Source: an uncultured Bacteroidia bacterium
GTDB taxonomy: Bacteria > Bacteroidota > Bacteroidia > Bacteroidales > Prolixibacteraceae
Reading direction: 5' to 3'
DNA length: 64,000 nt
Assembly: GCA_903923905.1 (NCBI GenBank)
Contig: CAIXZH010000027.1
Coordinates: 1 to 64,000, forward strand
Part shown: one piece after another, positions 34,702 to 43,786 of the stretch
How positions within the stretch are numbered: the stretch's first letter is position 1
How the letters are laid out: each line of letters starts with the position of its first letter
Notes under the pieces: generated by a model
Told to the model about the DNA's origin: nothing
Seen by the model: only the letters and a program-made list of their open reading frames with translations
Database searches by the model: none
Translations under genes and position numbers: made by a program

Positions 34702-35952
34702 TTACCTTGTGAGGATTTCTCCCGGATAACACACAAAATGTTTACGCACAGTCTTGGTAAGCCCCTCCAGATTAATGTCAGATGCCTCTTTAATATCTTT
34801 CAATTTCCCGTTTTTATATAATATCCGGATGGTTCCCACCTCCTCATCATAAGCACTGTTAGTTATTTCACCTTCAATTACAAAAAAGTCAGCCTCCCCC
34901 GGAGTTACTTTGAAGGTATCAACAGACAACTGTTTGAGATTGTTTATTTTGTGTTCCGGGAAGGAGGTGCCGGACAGCTTTATCTTGAAAAGTCTGCGAT
35001 TGATTAAGGCTCGCGAGAGATATGAAAGGATTGGATCCGAATGCTCCATCCACAATTTCAGGGTACAGAGGATATCTGAATCATCCAGATAGGAAAAATG
35101 GTTAATGGCCTGTTTCCTGATTGTCAAGTCCGCCGAGCGAAAATCTTCTGCCTTAATCTTCCTGTTCAGGAATAAGGCAAGATGACTCGTCGCGGGAATA
35201 TCCTGACCTCCCCTGGTAAGGTCAGATGCCCGTTGTAATAATTTAATCATGGTATGTTCAGCCGAAATAACTGTCTTATGGAGATATACCTGCCAATACA
35301 TCAGCCGGCGGGCAATCAGAAATTTCTCGACCGAATAGATCCCTTTGACCTCTACGACCAGCTGATCGTTTTTAACATTGAGCATCTTAATAATTCTTTC
35401 GGATGATACCACTCCCTCTGAGACGCCGGAATAAAAACTGTCGCGCTTTAAAAAATCAAGCCGGTCCATATCCAGCTGACTGCTGACCAACTGATGAAGA
35501 AACTGTTTGGGGTACCTGTTCAGAAATATATCAATGGCAAGAGTTAGCCGCCCGTCCAATTCACGGTTCAATTCGTCCATATATATTAGGGATAACTCTT
35601 CGTGTGATACCCCCTGGACAATTGTCTGCTCGAGGGCATGCGAAAATGGGCCGTGCCCTATGTCGTGTAATAAAAGGGCAGCCATCACCCCTTCTTCCTC
35701 ATCCGAAGTGATTTTATTCCCTTTATTTTTAAGGACATCGATTGCCGAACGGACCAGGTGCATAGACCCTATCGCATGTTCAAACCGGGTATGATTCGCT
35801 CCCGGGTATACCAGGGAAGAGAGTCCTAATTGTTTGATGCGTCTGAGTCGCTGAAAATAAGGATGCTCAATAAGTTCAACATGAAGGTCAGAGTCTAATT
35901 CAATGAACCCCCAAACCGGATCATTGACTATCTTGTTACTTGAGCTTTTCAA
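34702..35952 (-). CDS. HD-domain phosphohydrolase (COG1078, dGTPase-like)
   Basis: A 416-residue cytosolic HD-superfamily protein. The metal motifs are TRFEHAIGSMHLV and LLHDIGHGPFSHALE, with SSQLDMDRLDFLKRDS further on, as in COG1078 proteins. It probably hydrolyses a nucleotide or phosphoester, but substrates of Bacteroidota members are not known. It starts at TTG, as no in-frame ATG exists before the HD motif. It is first in the block with lpxD, lpxC/fabZ and lpxA, an order common in Bacteroidota, and faces away from rimP. Confidence 0.85.
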   Translation of the reverse strand: MKSSSNKIVNDPVWGFIELDSDLHVELIEHPYFQRLRRIKQLGLSSLVYPGANHTRFEHAIGSMHLVRSAIDVLKNKGNKITSDEEEGVMAALLLHDIGHGPFSHALEQTIVQGVSHEELSLIYMDELNRELDGRLTLAIDIFLNRYPKQFLHQLVSSQLDMDRLDFLKRDSFYSGVSEGVVSSERIIKMLNVKNDQLVVEVKGIYSVEKFLIARRLMYWQVYLHKTVISAEHTMIKLLQRASDLTRGGQDIPATSHLALFLNRKIKAEDFRSADLTIRKQAINHFSYLDDSDILCTLKLWMEHSDPILSYLSRALINRRLFKIKLSGTSFPEHKINNLKQLSVDTFKVTPGEADFFVIEGEITNSAYDEEVGTIRILYKNGKLKDIKEASDINLEGLTKTVRKHFVCYPGEILTR

Positions 35953-36068
35953 CTTTAAATACGTTAAGGAATTAAATGCTCAAAGCTAAGAAATGTTCTT
36001 CTTTTTTAAGCTCTGCTTTTACAACTTGCTCATTTAAAAAATCATATTCAAATTACACGTGAAAATTA

Positions 36069-36101
36069 TTTGTTTATTTAACACAAAAGATTTACTTTTG
36101 T
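36069..36101 (+). promoter_or_regulatory. Promoter of the rimP-nusA-infB operon
   Basis: TTTG at 36069-36072 and TACTTTTGT at 36093-36101, 20 bases apart, match the Bacteroidota -33 and -7 boxes fully. Transcription would start near 36107, giving a leader of about 54 bases that contains a GC-rich hairpin. Confidence 0.8.
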
Positions 36102-36122
36102 ACCGGAGAATAATCGAAGGAT

Positions 36123-36147
36123 TAGGGGACGAAAAGTCCCCTATTTT
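36123..36147 (+). terminator. Leader hairpin with T run upstream of rimP (attenuator-like)
   Basis: TAGGGGAC at 36123-36130 pairs perfectly with GTCCCCTA at 36136-36143 around a five-base loop GAAAA, followed by TTTT. Located between the promoter and the rimP start, it has the shape of an intrinsic terminator, so part of the transcripts may stop here. Since NusA, made by the same operon, affects termination, feedback control is plausible but inferred. Confidence 0.6.
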
Positions 36148-36160
36148 ATTGATAGTAAAA

Positions 36161-36616
36161 ATGATAACTAAGGAAAAGGTTCAGTCTCTTGTTGAAGAAG
36201 TGCTGTTGGATGATCAGTTTGTTGTCGATATTCATGTCGGTTTAGGAAACTCAATTTTAGTTTTCGTCGATAGTGATACGGGAATAAGCGTTGGAGAATG
36301 TGTTGAAATCAGCCGGCATATTGAACACAGCCTGGATCGGGAAACTGAGGATTTTTCGCTGGAAGTCTCCTCTCCGGGGCTATCAGGATCGTTTAAGGTT
36401 GTGCGTCAATACCTTAAGAATATTGGACGTGAGGTGGAGGTAGTGACAATGACCGGTGAAAAACAGAAGGGGGTCTTGAAATCTGTAAAGGTAGCGGGTT
36501 TTGAGTTGGAAGCAGTGGTCAAAGAGAAAGTTGATGGGAAAAAGGTTGAAATAACCAAATCGTTAGCTTTTGATTTTGACCAAATTAAGACAGTTAAAAT
36601 AGTAATTTCTTTTTAA
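36161..36616 (+). CDS. rimP: Ribosome maturation factor
   Basis: A 151-residue cytosolic protein needed for 30S subunit assembly. The start at the ATG at 36161 is chosen because a longer frame from 36059 would run through the promoter and the leader hairpin. Family features: LEVSSPGLSGSFKVVRQYLK, the centre of RimP, and the C-terminal SH3-like domain with REVEVVTMTGEKQKGVL. Gene order rimP-nusA-infB is conserved in bacteria and here the spacing to nusA is 18 bases. Confidence 0.94.
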   Translation: MITKEKVQSLVEEVLLDDQFVVDIHVGLGNSILVFVDSDTGISVGECVEISRHIEHSLDRETEDFSLEVSSPGLSGSFKVVRQYLKNIGREVEVVTMTGEKQKGVLKSVKVAGFELEAVVKEKVDGKKVEITKSLAFDFDQIKTVKIVISF

Positions 36617-36634
36617 ATAAAAAATCCTGAAGAT

Positions 36635-37873
36635 ATGGACAACCTGAACTTGATTGACACGTTTTCGGAATTTAAAGATCTGAAGAGCATCGATCGTGCT
36701 ACCATGATGAGCGTTCTTGAGGATTCTTTCCGAAGTGTTCTTCAAAAACAGTTTGGTACTGATGAGAATTTCGATGTTATCATTAATCCTGATAAAGGAG
36801 ACTTTGAAATCTGGCGTAACCGAACAGTCGTTGCTGACAACGAATTTACCGATCCCAACCTGCAAATCACCCTTTCACAAGCCCGAAAGATCGGTGAAGA
36901 TTATGATATTGGTGAAGAGGTAACCGATGAGGTGAAATTTTCAGACTTTGGGCGAAGGGCCATTCTCAATCTTCGACAAAACCTGGCTACGCGTATTCTG
37001 GAATTAGAAAAGGATAATGTATATACCAAATACAAAAATAAAATAGGAGAAATTGTAACCGGAGAAGTTTATCAGATCTGGAAACGGGAATTGCTTCTGC
37101 TCGACGACGAGGGAAACGAGCTGTTACTGCCAAAAGTTGAGCAAATCCCAACCGATTTTTTCCGTAAAGGGGATAGCGTACGTGCTGTAATTATCCGGGT
37201 GGAAATGAGAAATAACAGTCCATATATCATTCTCTCAAGGACCTCTTCCATTTTCCTTGAGCGACTGTTTGAACTTGAGGTACCCGAAATTTTCGACGGC
37301 TTAATCACCATTAAAAAAATTGTCCGGATCCCAGGTGAACGGGCAAAAGTAGCTGTAGAATCGTATGATGAAAGGGTTGATCCGGTTGGTGCCTGTGTGG
37401 GGATGAAAGGTTCGCGTATTCATGGAATCGTTCGCGAGCTTCGGAATGAAAATATAGATATCATCAATTTTACCAATAACCTGCAGTTATACATCCAGCG
37501 GGCTTTAAATCCTGCAAAGATTTCATCCATAAAATTATACCCCACCGAAAATCGCGCAGAAGTTTTCCTCAAACCTGAAGAGGTTTCTCTTGCTATTGGG
37601 AAGGGTGGTTTGAATATAAAACTGGCAAGCCAGCTTACCGGTTACGATATTGATGTTTACCGGGATCGTGAGGCTGTGGATGAAGAAGATGTCAACCTGG
37701 ATGAATTTTCGGATGAAATCGATGGTTGGATCATCGATGAGCTAAAAGCAATTGGTTGCGATACGGCTAAAAACGTATTGAGCCTGACGCGTGAAGACCT
37801 TATCAAACGCACTGATCTCGAAGAAGAAACAATCGACGAAGTACTGCGAATATTTAAAGCTGAGTTTGAATAA
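36635..37873 (+). CDS. nusA: Transcription termination/antitermination factor NusA
   Basis: A 412-residue RNA-polymerase-binding protein. N-terminal domain to about residue 125, S1 domain of about 135-200 (IGEIVTGEVYQIWKRELLLL), two KH domains of about 205-345 (KVAVESYDERVDPVGACVGM with the GMKGSRI loop, and EVSLAIGKGGLNIKLASQLT), and a short acidic C-terminal extension with a helix-hairpin-helix-like domain (AKNVLSLTREDLIKRTDL). Length is standard for Bacteroidota. It is the middle gene of rimP-nusA-infB. Confidence 0.97.
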   Translation: MDNLNLIDTFSEFKDLKSIDRATMMSVLEDSFRSVLQKQFGTDENFDVIINPDKGDFEIWRNRTVVADNEFTDPNLQITLSQARKIGEDYDIGEEVTDEVKFSDFGRRAILNLRQNLATRILELEKDNVYTKYKNKIGEIVTGEVYQIWKRELLLLDDEGNELLLPKVEQIPTDFFRKGDSVRAVIIRVEMRNNSPYIILSRTSSIFLERLFELEVPEIFDGLITIKKIVRIPGERAKVAVESYDERVDPVGACVGMKGSRIHGIVRELRNENIDIINFTNNLQLYIQRALNPAKISSIKLYPTENRAEVFLKPEEVSLAIGKGGLNIKLASQLTGYDIDVYRDREAVDEEDVNLDEFSDEIDGWIIDELKAIGCDTAKNVLSLTREDLIKRTDLEEETIDEVLRIFKAEFE

Positions 37874-37938
37874 TTATTTTTGTGAAAAAATGAGTTAACT
37901 CGGTTGGAACGATTGCATAATTAACTGTTTGGGAAGAT

Positions 37939-40900
37939 ATGATTACAGGGGAAAAAGGATCAAGATTAAGTAAGATAGCTCGGGAGCTTAACGTGGGAAT
38001 CACTACATTGGTAGATTTCCTCAATAAGCAGGGGTTTAAAATCACTACTGATCCAAACACGAAAATAGAAGCTGACATGCACGAGCTTCTGGAAAAGCAA
38101 TTCCGGAAAGATCATGAAGCCAAAGTTGAAGCGGATAAGCTCAATCTTCGCCATCACCATGCCAAAAATGAAGCGATATCCATATCGGATGTTCAGGCAG
38201 TTAAAAAAGAGGTTGATGAATCAGAGTCGGATGATGATTCAATTATGATTAAAGATCACAGCCTTCATCATTACAAAGAAGAAAAACGACCGGAACCAAC
38301 TTTTTCACCACGAAGCATTGAGCCAGCTACAGGCCATGTAGTTCCTCCGCCAGTAGCCGAAATCCCAAAACCTGCCCATATCGATACCCCGGTAACCGAT
38401 TTAGAGGAGAGACCTCAGATCACCATTGTTGGGAAAGTCGATCTGGAAAGCCTCCAGCGCAAACCAAAGGCTAAAGAAGAAAAGCCTGTTGTCACTGTCA
38501 AAAAGGAAATTCCTATTGCAGAAATTCCTACCGTTGCAATACCAACAGAAATTAGTACTGAGAAATCTACAGAAATACCACCGGTGACTGAGCAGATTCC
38601 TGTTCCAACCCAAATCAAATCTGTTGAACAACCTGCAGAACCTGAGAAGGAAGAATTTAAGCCGGAAATGGTTTCAAACCGCTCTCAGATTGAAAATAAT
38701 ATTAAGGTCATCGGGAAAATAGATCTGAATCCGGCGAGAACTTCTGAAAGGCCTGCAAAGGAGATTATTAAAAAGAAATTAACAACCCGCAGGGCCTCAG
38801 AAGAAATAAACAGACCTCAACCCGAAAGAGAAAGACCGGCAAAGATAGAAATTGTAAGAGCTAAGGATATTATTGTCAATGATATTGAAGGTCCGGAGGA
38901 GATTTTTAAACTTGACCGGAAAAAATTGACAGGCCCAACAGTTATCGGAAGAATCGATCTTCCTGTTGAAGAGAAAAAGAAACCTGCCCGCCTTGATGAA
39001 GCTTCATTAAGAAATAAAAAGAAGCGGAAACGGGTTCCCAAAGATAGTAAAGAACGAATTGAATTACCGGAGAAGAAATTTGAAGGGGCCAAAGAGCCGA
39101 AACTGGAGAAATCTGATAAGCTTAAGAAAAAGATATCCTTAGTCGTAAAGAAGAAAACTCCGGCTAAGCAAGAGGTTAAAGAGGAAGATGTTCAGAAACA
39201 AATTAAAGAGACTCTGGCCCGCCTGACTACCAAGGGTCAGAAGACCAAAGGTTCAAAGTATCGCCGGGATAAGCGGCTTGCCTTCAGTGAAAAATTGGCA
39301 GAACAGAGTGCCCGCGATGAGATGGACAAAAGCATTATTAAGGTGACAGAATTTGTCTCGGTCAACGAACTGGCATCAATGATGGATGTTCCACCAACCA
39401 AAATTATTGCAACCTGTATGTCACTTGGCCTTTTTGTCTCGATCAATCAACGGCTTGATGCCGAAACCATGGCGGTGGTTGCCGATGAATTTGGTTTTAA
39501 GGTTGAGTTCATTTCAGTCGAAGTACAGGAGGCAATTATCGAAGAGCAGGATCACGAATCCGATCTTTTATCACGACCTCCGATTGTGACTGTAATGGGA
39601 CATGTCGACCATGGTAAGACCTCACTGCTTGACTATATCCGTAAAGCCAACGTTATTGCTGGTGAAGCCGGAGGAATCACCCAGCATATCGGAGCATATA
39701 ATGTAACCCTTGAAGGCGGCAGAAAGATTACCTTCCTGGATACCCCTGGTCACGAAGCGTTTACAGCCATGCGTGCCCGCGGTGCCCAGGTTACCGATAT
39801 TGTCATTATTATTGTTGCAGCTGATGACGATGTGATGCCCCAGACTATTGAGGCGATCAACCACGCTACAGCAGCCGGGGTTCCGATCATTTTCGCCATT
39901 AATAAAGTGGATAAACATGCTGCTGATCCTGAAAAAATCAAACAGCAACTGGCCAATATGAACTTCCTGGTCGAAGACTGGGGTGGCAAATACCAGTCGC
40001 AGGATATATCCGCAAAAGGCGGACAAGGTGTTATGGAGCTACTTGAAAAAGTACTGCTCGAAGCGGATATGCTCGAACTTAAGGCAAATCCAAATAAACG
40101 GGCAGTGGGTTCCGTAATTGAGTCCTCATTGGACAAAGGACGTGGTTATGTTGCTACAATCCTGGTTCAGAGCGGAACCTTGCGTGTTGGCGATGTTATT
40201 CTTGCAGGACCTCATTTTGGCCACATTAAAGCCATGTTCAATGAACGTAATCAACGCGTCGAGGAAGTTGGTCCTGCTGAACCGGTGCTTATCCTGGGTT
40301 TAAACGGTGCACCTCAGGCAGGTGATAAGTTTAATGTGATGGAGAGTGAGCGTGAAGCAAGGATGATAGCCAATAAAAGGGAACAATTGCAGCGCGAACA
40401 GGGTCTGCGGACTCAAAAACATATTACTCTGGATGAAATCGGACGCCGTATTGCAATCGGAAACTTCCAGGAACTGAATATTATTGTGAAGGGTGATGTT
40501 GACGGGTCTATCGAAGCTTTGGCGGATGCACTGATTAAACTCTCAGTCGGGGAAATACAGGTTAATGTAATTCATAAAGCAGTCGGACAGATAACTGAAT
40601 CGGATGTCATGCTGGCTTCCGCCTCCAATGCCATTATTGTTGGCTTCCAGGTCCGTCCTTCACTGAGTGCCAGAAAGCTGGCTGAAAAAGAGGAGATTGA
40701 CATTAGGCTTTACTCCATTATTTACGATGCAATCAACGAGGTTAAATCGGCGATGGAAGGGATGCTTGCTCCTGAAATCAAAGAGGAGATCAAAGGAACA
40801 GCCGAAATCCTTAATGTCTTTAACATTACCAAGGTCGGAACAATTGCCGGTTGTATTGTCCGGGATGGTAAGATTACCCGTAATTCGAAAGTACGGCTTA

Positions 40901-41082
40901 TCCGCGACGGTATCGTCGTATTCACCGGCGATCTCGAGTCTTTAAAACGATTTAAGGACGACGTGAAAGATGTGGCCAAGGGTTATGAATGTGGTTTGAA
41001 TATCCGTGGTTACAACGATCTGAAGGAGGGCGATTTTATTGAAGCTTTCGAACAGGTATCGGTTGCCAAGACATTGGATTAA
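37939..41082 (+). CDS. infB: Translation initiation factor IF-2
   Basis: A 1047-residue GTPase that places initiator tRNA on the 30S subunit. An N-terminal IF2_N domain (residues about 10-55, [20 protein letters not shown]) is followed by a long charged, low-complexity linker of about 60-430 rich in Lys, Glu and Pro, and a second IF2_N-like domain near 475-535. The G domain begins with G1 GHVDHGKTS at residue 554, then DTPGHEAF and NKVD at about 655. The C-terminal domains include [20 protein letters not shown]. The long linker is usual for the phylum. It ends at a strong terminator. Confidence 0.97.
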   Translation: MITGEKGSRLSKIARELNVGITTLVDFLNKQGFKITTDPNTKIEADMHELLEKQFRKDHEAKVEADKLNLRHHHAKNEAISISDVQAVKKEVDESESDDDSIMIKDHSLHHYKEEKRPEPTFSPRSIEPATGHVVPPPVAEIPKPAHIDTPVTDLEERPQITIVGKVDLESLQRKPKAKEEKPVVTVKKEIPIAEIPTVAIPTEISTEKSTEIPPVTEQIPVPTQIKSVEQPAEPEKEEFKPEMVSNRSQIENNIKVIGKIDLNPARTSERPAKEIIKKKLTTRRASEEINRPQPERERPAKIEIVRAKDIIVNDIEGPEEIFKLDRKKLTGPTVIGRIDLPVEEKKKPARLDEASLRNKKKRKRVPKDSKERIELPEKKFEGAKEPKLEKSDKLKKKISLVVKKKTPAKQEVKEEDVQKQIKETLARLTTKGQKTKGSKYRRDKRLAFSEKLAEQSARDEMDKSIIKVTEFVSVNELASMMDVPPTKIIATCMSLGLFVSINQRLDAETMAVVADEFGFKVEFISVEVQEAIIEEQDHESDLLSRPPIVTVMGHVDHGKTSLLDYIRKANVIAGEAGGITQHIGAYNVTLEGGRKITFLDTPGHEAFTAMRARGAQVTDIVIIIVAADDDVMPQTIEAINHATAAGVPIIFAINKVDKHAADPEKIKQQLANMNFLVEDWGGKYQSQDISAKGGQGVMELLEKVLLEADMLELKANPNKRAVGSVIESSLDKGRGYVATILVQSGTLRVGDVILAGPHFGHIKAMFNERNQRVEEVGPAEPVLILGLNGAPQAGDKFNVMESEREARMIANKREQLQREQGLRTQKHITLDEIGRRIAIGNFQELNIIVKGDVDGSIEALADALIKLSVGEIQVNVIHKAVGQITESDVMLASASNAIIVGFQVRPSLSARKLAEKEEIDIRLYSIIYDAINEVKSAMEGMLAPEIKEEIKGTAEILNVFNITKVGTIAGCIVRDGKITRNSKVRLIRDGIVVFTGDLESLKRFKDDVKDVAKGYECGLNIRGYNDLKEGDFIEAFEQVSVAKTLD

Positions 41083-41140
41083 TATAAGAATCTGTATTTT
41101 ATTTATAGGCCATACTTTTTTGAATAGGCTGCAAATTCAG

Positions 41141-41192
41141 AGACTGAACAGCAGAATGGTTCTAGCGAACCTTTTGCTGTTCAGTCTTTTTT
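41141..41192 (+). terminator. Intrinsic terminator of the rimP-nusA-infB operon
   Basis: AGACTGAACAGCA at 41141-41153 pairs with TGCTGTTCAGTCT at 41175-41187, with a nested GGTTC/GAACC helix around the loop TAGC, followed by six T residues. It is 58 bases after the infB stop. Confidence 0.88.
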
Positions 41193-41223
41193 AATTCGGT
41201 CGAAAGAATAAAGATTAAACAGG

Positions 41224-41421
41224 ATGGAATTAACATTTCAAACTAATTGTACCGGAATTGACTGGCAACAATTCCCCGCGATATTGAAAGCGGTGGGTCT
41301 ATCTTATCATGATGCAGAAATTCACCTTAAAACATATTCAATCAGTGCTTCTATAGTATTTGTTTTCGATGTGGATCAACTGATCGATTTACAAAATGAT
41401 GTAATTAAAGAGACAGAATAA
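41224..41421 (+). pseudogene. GNAT N-acetyltransferase, N-terminal fragment
   Basis: A 65-codon frame. Its first 55 residues resemble the start of a GNAT acetyltransferase subgroup (CTGIDWQQFPAILKAVG, then SIVFVFDVDQLID, where relatives read VFDxDxLIGFGR). The acetyl-CoA-binding and catalytic parts are missing and the last residues (LQNDVIKETE) do not fit the family, so this seems to be a 5' remnant. The stop shares one base with the ATG of the LytTR gene (TAATG), so it may still be translated and feed ribosomes into that gene. Identification is from memory of the family, not a search. Confidence 0.6.
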
Positions 41422-42305
41422 TGGTATCTTTTTTAAAACAGCCTTATCCTTTTTATTACTATCCAGACAGACTGTTAAAGAATTCTTTGACTATTGTTTG
41501 CTTTATTACCATTTTTCTCCTGATATTCAGACCATTTGATGCAAATATCAATGAACTCAGATATAACTATTATGTAACGTGTGTTATTTATGGTTTAGTG
41601 GCTAGTGTGGCTTTTATGTCCACTTTCTCCTTAATAATTCTTTGTTTTCCTGAATATTGCAAAGAAGAAAAATGGACTGTAGCGAAGGAAATAATAGGGA
41701 TGGTGATATTACTCTTTATCATTGGCAACTCGAATTTTTTTATCAGAAACCTTATAAACACAAATCCTGATAATTTTAAGCTGTCCTATTATTTTGAAGA
41801 GCTTGTCCATACATGTTTTGTCGGAATAATTCCTATTGGTTTTTTTATTGCGCTTAATTTTTCATATTTATACAAAGCGAATACGGATACAGCAAATATT
41901 TCAGATTCATTCATCGGTAAAAAGGATGGAATTGCCGTTTTTCTCTCACCCACTATTGTTACGATACTATCGCAAAGTATTTACGAAACTGTTTCGATTG
42001 ATATTCATGAAATTTGTTTTATTAAGTCCGACGGTAATTATATAGAAATTTACCGGTGCGAGAATGATACTGCACAAAAACGAATAATCAGGAATACATT
42101 AAAGGAAATAGAAAAACAACTTTCCGGTTATACGTGTATCATTAAAACACACCGGTCACACCTTGTCAATATCAATCAAATTCGATCAGTTAAAGGGAAT
42201 GCCCAGGGTTACACAATCTATTTTAAAAATTGTAGCAATACCATCCCTGTTTCAAGAAACCATATAAATCGTTTCGATGAGGCAATTAAAGAATTGTCTT
42301 TGTGA
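41421..42305 (+). CDS. LytTR-domain transcriptional regulator with membrane segments
   Basis: A 294-residue protein. Four hydrophobic helices fill residues 20-155 (LTIVCFITIFLLIF, VIYGLVASVAFMSTFSLIIL, IIGMVILLFIIG, TCFVGIIPIGFFIALNF), and a LytTR DNA-binding domain covers about 195-294 (IDIHEICFIKSDGNYIEIY, IIKTHRSHLVNINQIRSVKG). This is the integral-membrane LytTR type frequent in Bacteroidota; it has no receiver domain and may sense a membrane signal directly. It precedes an acyltransferase gene that it may control. The DNA is markedly AT-rich. Confidence 0.87.
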   Translation: MVSFLKQPYPFYYYPDRLLKNSLTIVCFITIFLLIFRPFDANINELRYNYYVTCVIYGLVASVAFMSTFSLIILCFPEYCKEEKWTVAKEIIGMVILLFIIGNSNFFIRNLINTNPDNFKLSYYFEELVHTCFVGIIPIGFFIALNFSYLYKANTDTANISDSFIGKKDGIAVFLSPTIVTILSQSIYETVSIDIHEICFIKSDGNYIEIYRCENDTAQKRIIRNTLKEIEKQLSGYTCIIKTHRSHLVNINQIRSVKGNAQGYTIYFKNCSNTIPVSRNHINRFDEAIKELSL

Positions 42306-42413
42306 TTTTTCCTGTTTATTTGTCATACTTCACATATCCAGTCCATTCATCACATAATTTTTTTTTCGTAATTTCCATTTACTTCTTTTGCAGCGTAATT
42401 TGAAATAAAAAAT

Positions 42414-43535
42414 ATGGAAACTAAAAGAAGAAACGACTTGGATTGGATTAGAATTTTGGTATTTGGTTTATTGATATTCTATCATATTGGTATGTTTTTC
42501 GTATCCTGGGGGTGGCACATAAAAAACAATCAAACCTTTAATTCATTTGAAATACCAATGATGTTTGTAAATCAATGGCGCTTGCCCTTATTGTTTGTTA
42601 TATCGGGTATGGGAACATATTTTGCGTTATCGAACAAAACATTTTTATCATTTTTCATTGAGCGGCATAATAGGTTACTCATTCCTCTTATTTTTGGGAT
42701 GATCTGTATTGTTGCTCCTCAGGTTTATGTAGAACGGTTGGTTTCAGGCGCAACACACGATTCTTTCCTGGGGTTTTACCCCCACTATTTTGAAGGGGCT
42801 TATCCCAATGGGAATTTTAGTTGGCACCATTTGTGGTTCTTACCCTATCTGTTTGTTTATTCTCTTATTTTATCGCCTGTATTTATTTATATCAGAAATA
42901 ATCCTGAGTGTTTATTCATGCGGTTGACCAAAAGCTTATTTAAAAAACCTTTAAGGTTATTTTTCTTGTTGATTCCTTTGCTGATTCCCGAATTAATACT
43001 GAAACCATATTTCCCGGTAACCCATAGTTTGGTGAAAGATTGGTATACATTTACTCTATATTTTATTTTGTTTTTCTATGGGTTTATATTCATTTCAATT
43101 GGAGATTTATTCGGGCAAGCCATTCAGAAACTTAGGAAGAAGTCAATTTTAATTGGATTGATTACCTTTTCTGCTTTTATCATTTTAATCTATTATGGAA
43201 ACAATACCCTGTTTGTAAAAACATTATATCCCTTTATTATTGTTTTAAATATGGGTGTTTGGATCATTACAGTTTTAGGTTTTGGATCAAAGTATTTGAA
43301 TACAAGAAGAAATGGTGCGTTGAAATATTTGAATCAGGCTGTTTATCCGCTTTATATACTTCATCAAACCATTATAGTAATAGTAGCATATTTCATTTAC
43401 AACAAAGATTTAAATGTCGGAATTAAGTTTGCAATTCTTGTAATCGCTACCCTAGGAATTTCATTTCTCATTTTTGAAATTGTTAAAAGGTTTTGGTTGA
43501 CACGGATACTGTTTGGAATAAAAAAGATTAAATAA
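42414..43535 (+). CDS. Acyltransferase family 3 membrane protein (OafA/OpgC-like)
   Basis: A 373-residue integral membrane protein with about ten helices. The acyltransferase-3 start is clear: RRNDLDWIRILVFGLLIFYH with the conserved His, then NQWRLPLLFVISGMGTYFAL and a basic FIERHNRLLIPLIFGM. The family transfers acetyl or succinyl groups to surface or periplasmic glycans; this subgroup is often labelled glucan biosynthesis protein C. The acceptor is unknown. It lies in an AT-rich stretch after a LytTR regulator. Confidence 0.85.
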   Translation: METKRRNDLDWIRILVFGLLIFYHIGMFFVSWGWHIKNNQTFNSFEIPMMFVNQWRLPLLFVISGMGTYFALSNKTFLSFFIERHNRLLIPLIFGMICIVAPQVYVERLVSGATHDSFLGFYPHYFEGAYPNGNFSWHHLWFLPYLFVYSLILSPVFIYIRNNPECLFMRLTKSLFKKPLRLFFLLIPLLIPELILKPYFPVTHSLVKDWYTFTLYFILFFYGFIFISIGDLFGQAIQKLRKKSILIGLITFSAFIILIYYGNNTLFVKTLYPFIIVLNMGVWIITVLGFGSKYLNTRRNGALKYLNQAVYPLYILHQTIIVIVAYFIYNKDLNVGIKFAILVIATLGISFLIFEIVKRFWLTRILFGIKKIK

Positions 43536-43544
43536 TTGTAACTT

Positions 43545-43786
43545 ATGAACAACATGAGAAAGCTAATTTTTTGCACATTCTTACTTGGACTTGTAATTTT
43601 AAACTTAAAAGCACAAGAGATTAAAATTAATGCCATTCCTTAGCTGATGAATTTTCAAAATTCATTTATTGACTTTAAGATTACAGGAGACAATTCATTG
43701 AAAATTACAGCACCGGATCATACGGATTTATTTATTTCACCAGATGGCAGATATGAGATAAATAAGTCTCCCAGATTATCAATTGT
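43545..43786 (+). pseudogene. Secreted DUF1349-like protein, broken N-terminal fragment
   Basis: From the ATG at 43545 a signal peptide (LIFCTFLLGLVILNLKAQ) and EIKINAIP are followed by an in-frame TAG at 43641-43643. Three bases later the same frame continues with MNFQNSFIDFKITGDNSLKI and TAPDHTDLFISPDG, then NKSPRL, which resembles the start of DUF1349 (concanavalin-like) proteins. Similarity stops at about 43785, where the 3' end of the convergent GH92 gene begins. The gene is thus broken twice, by a stop codon and by loss of its 3' part. Confidence 0.65.

Noticed and set aside
36059-36160. An N-terminal extension of RimP by 34 codons
   Set aside because: The extension would overlap the promoter and the leader hairpin and does not resemble RimP.
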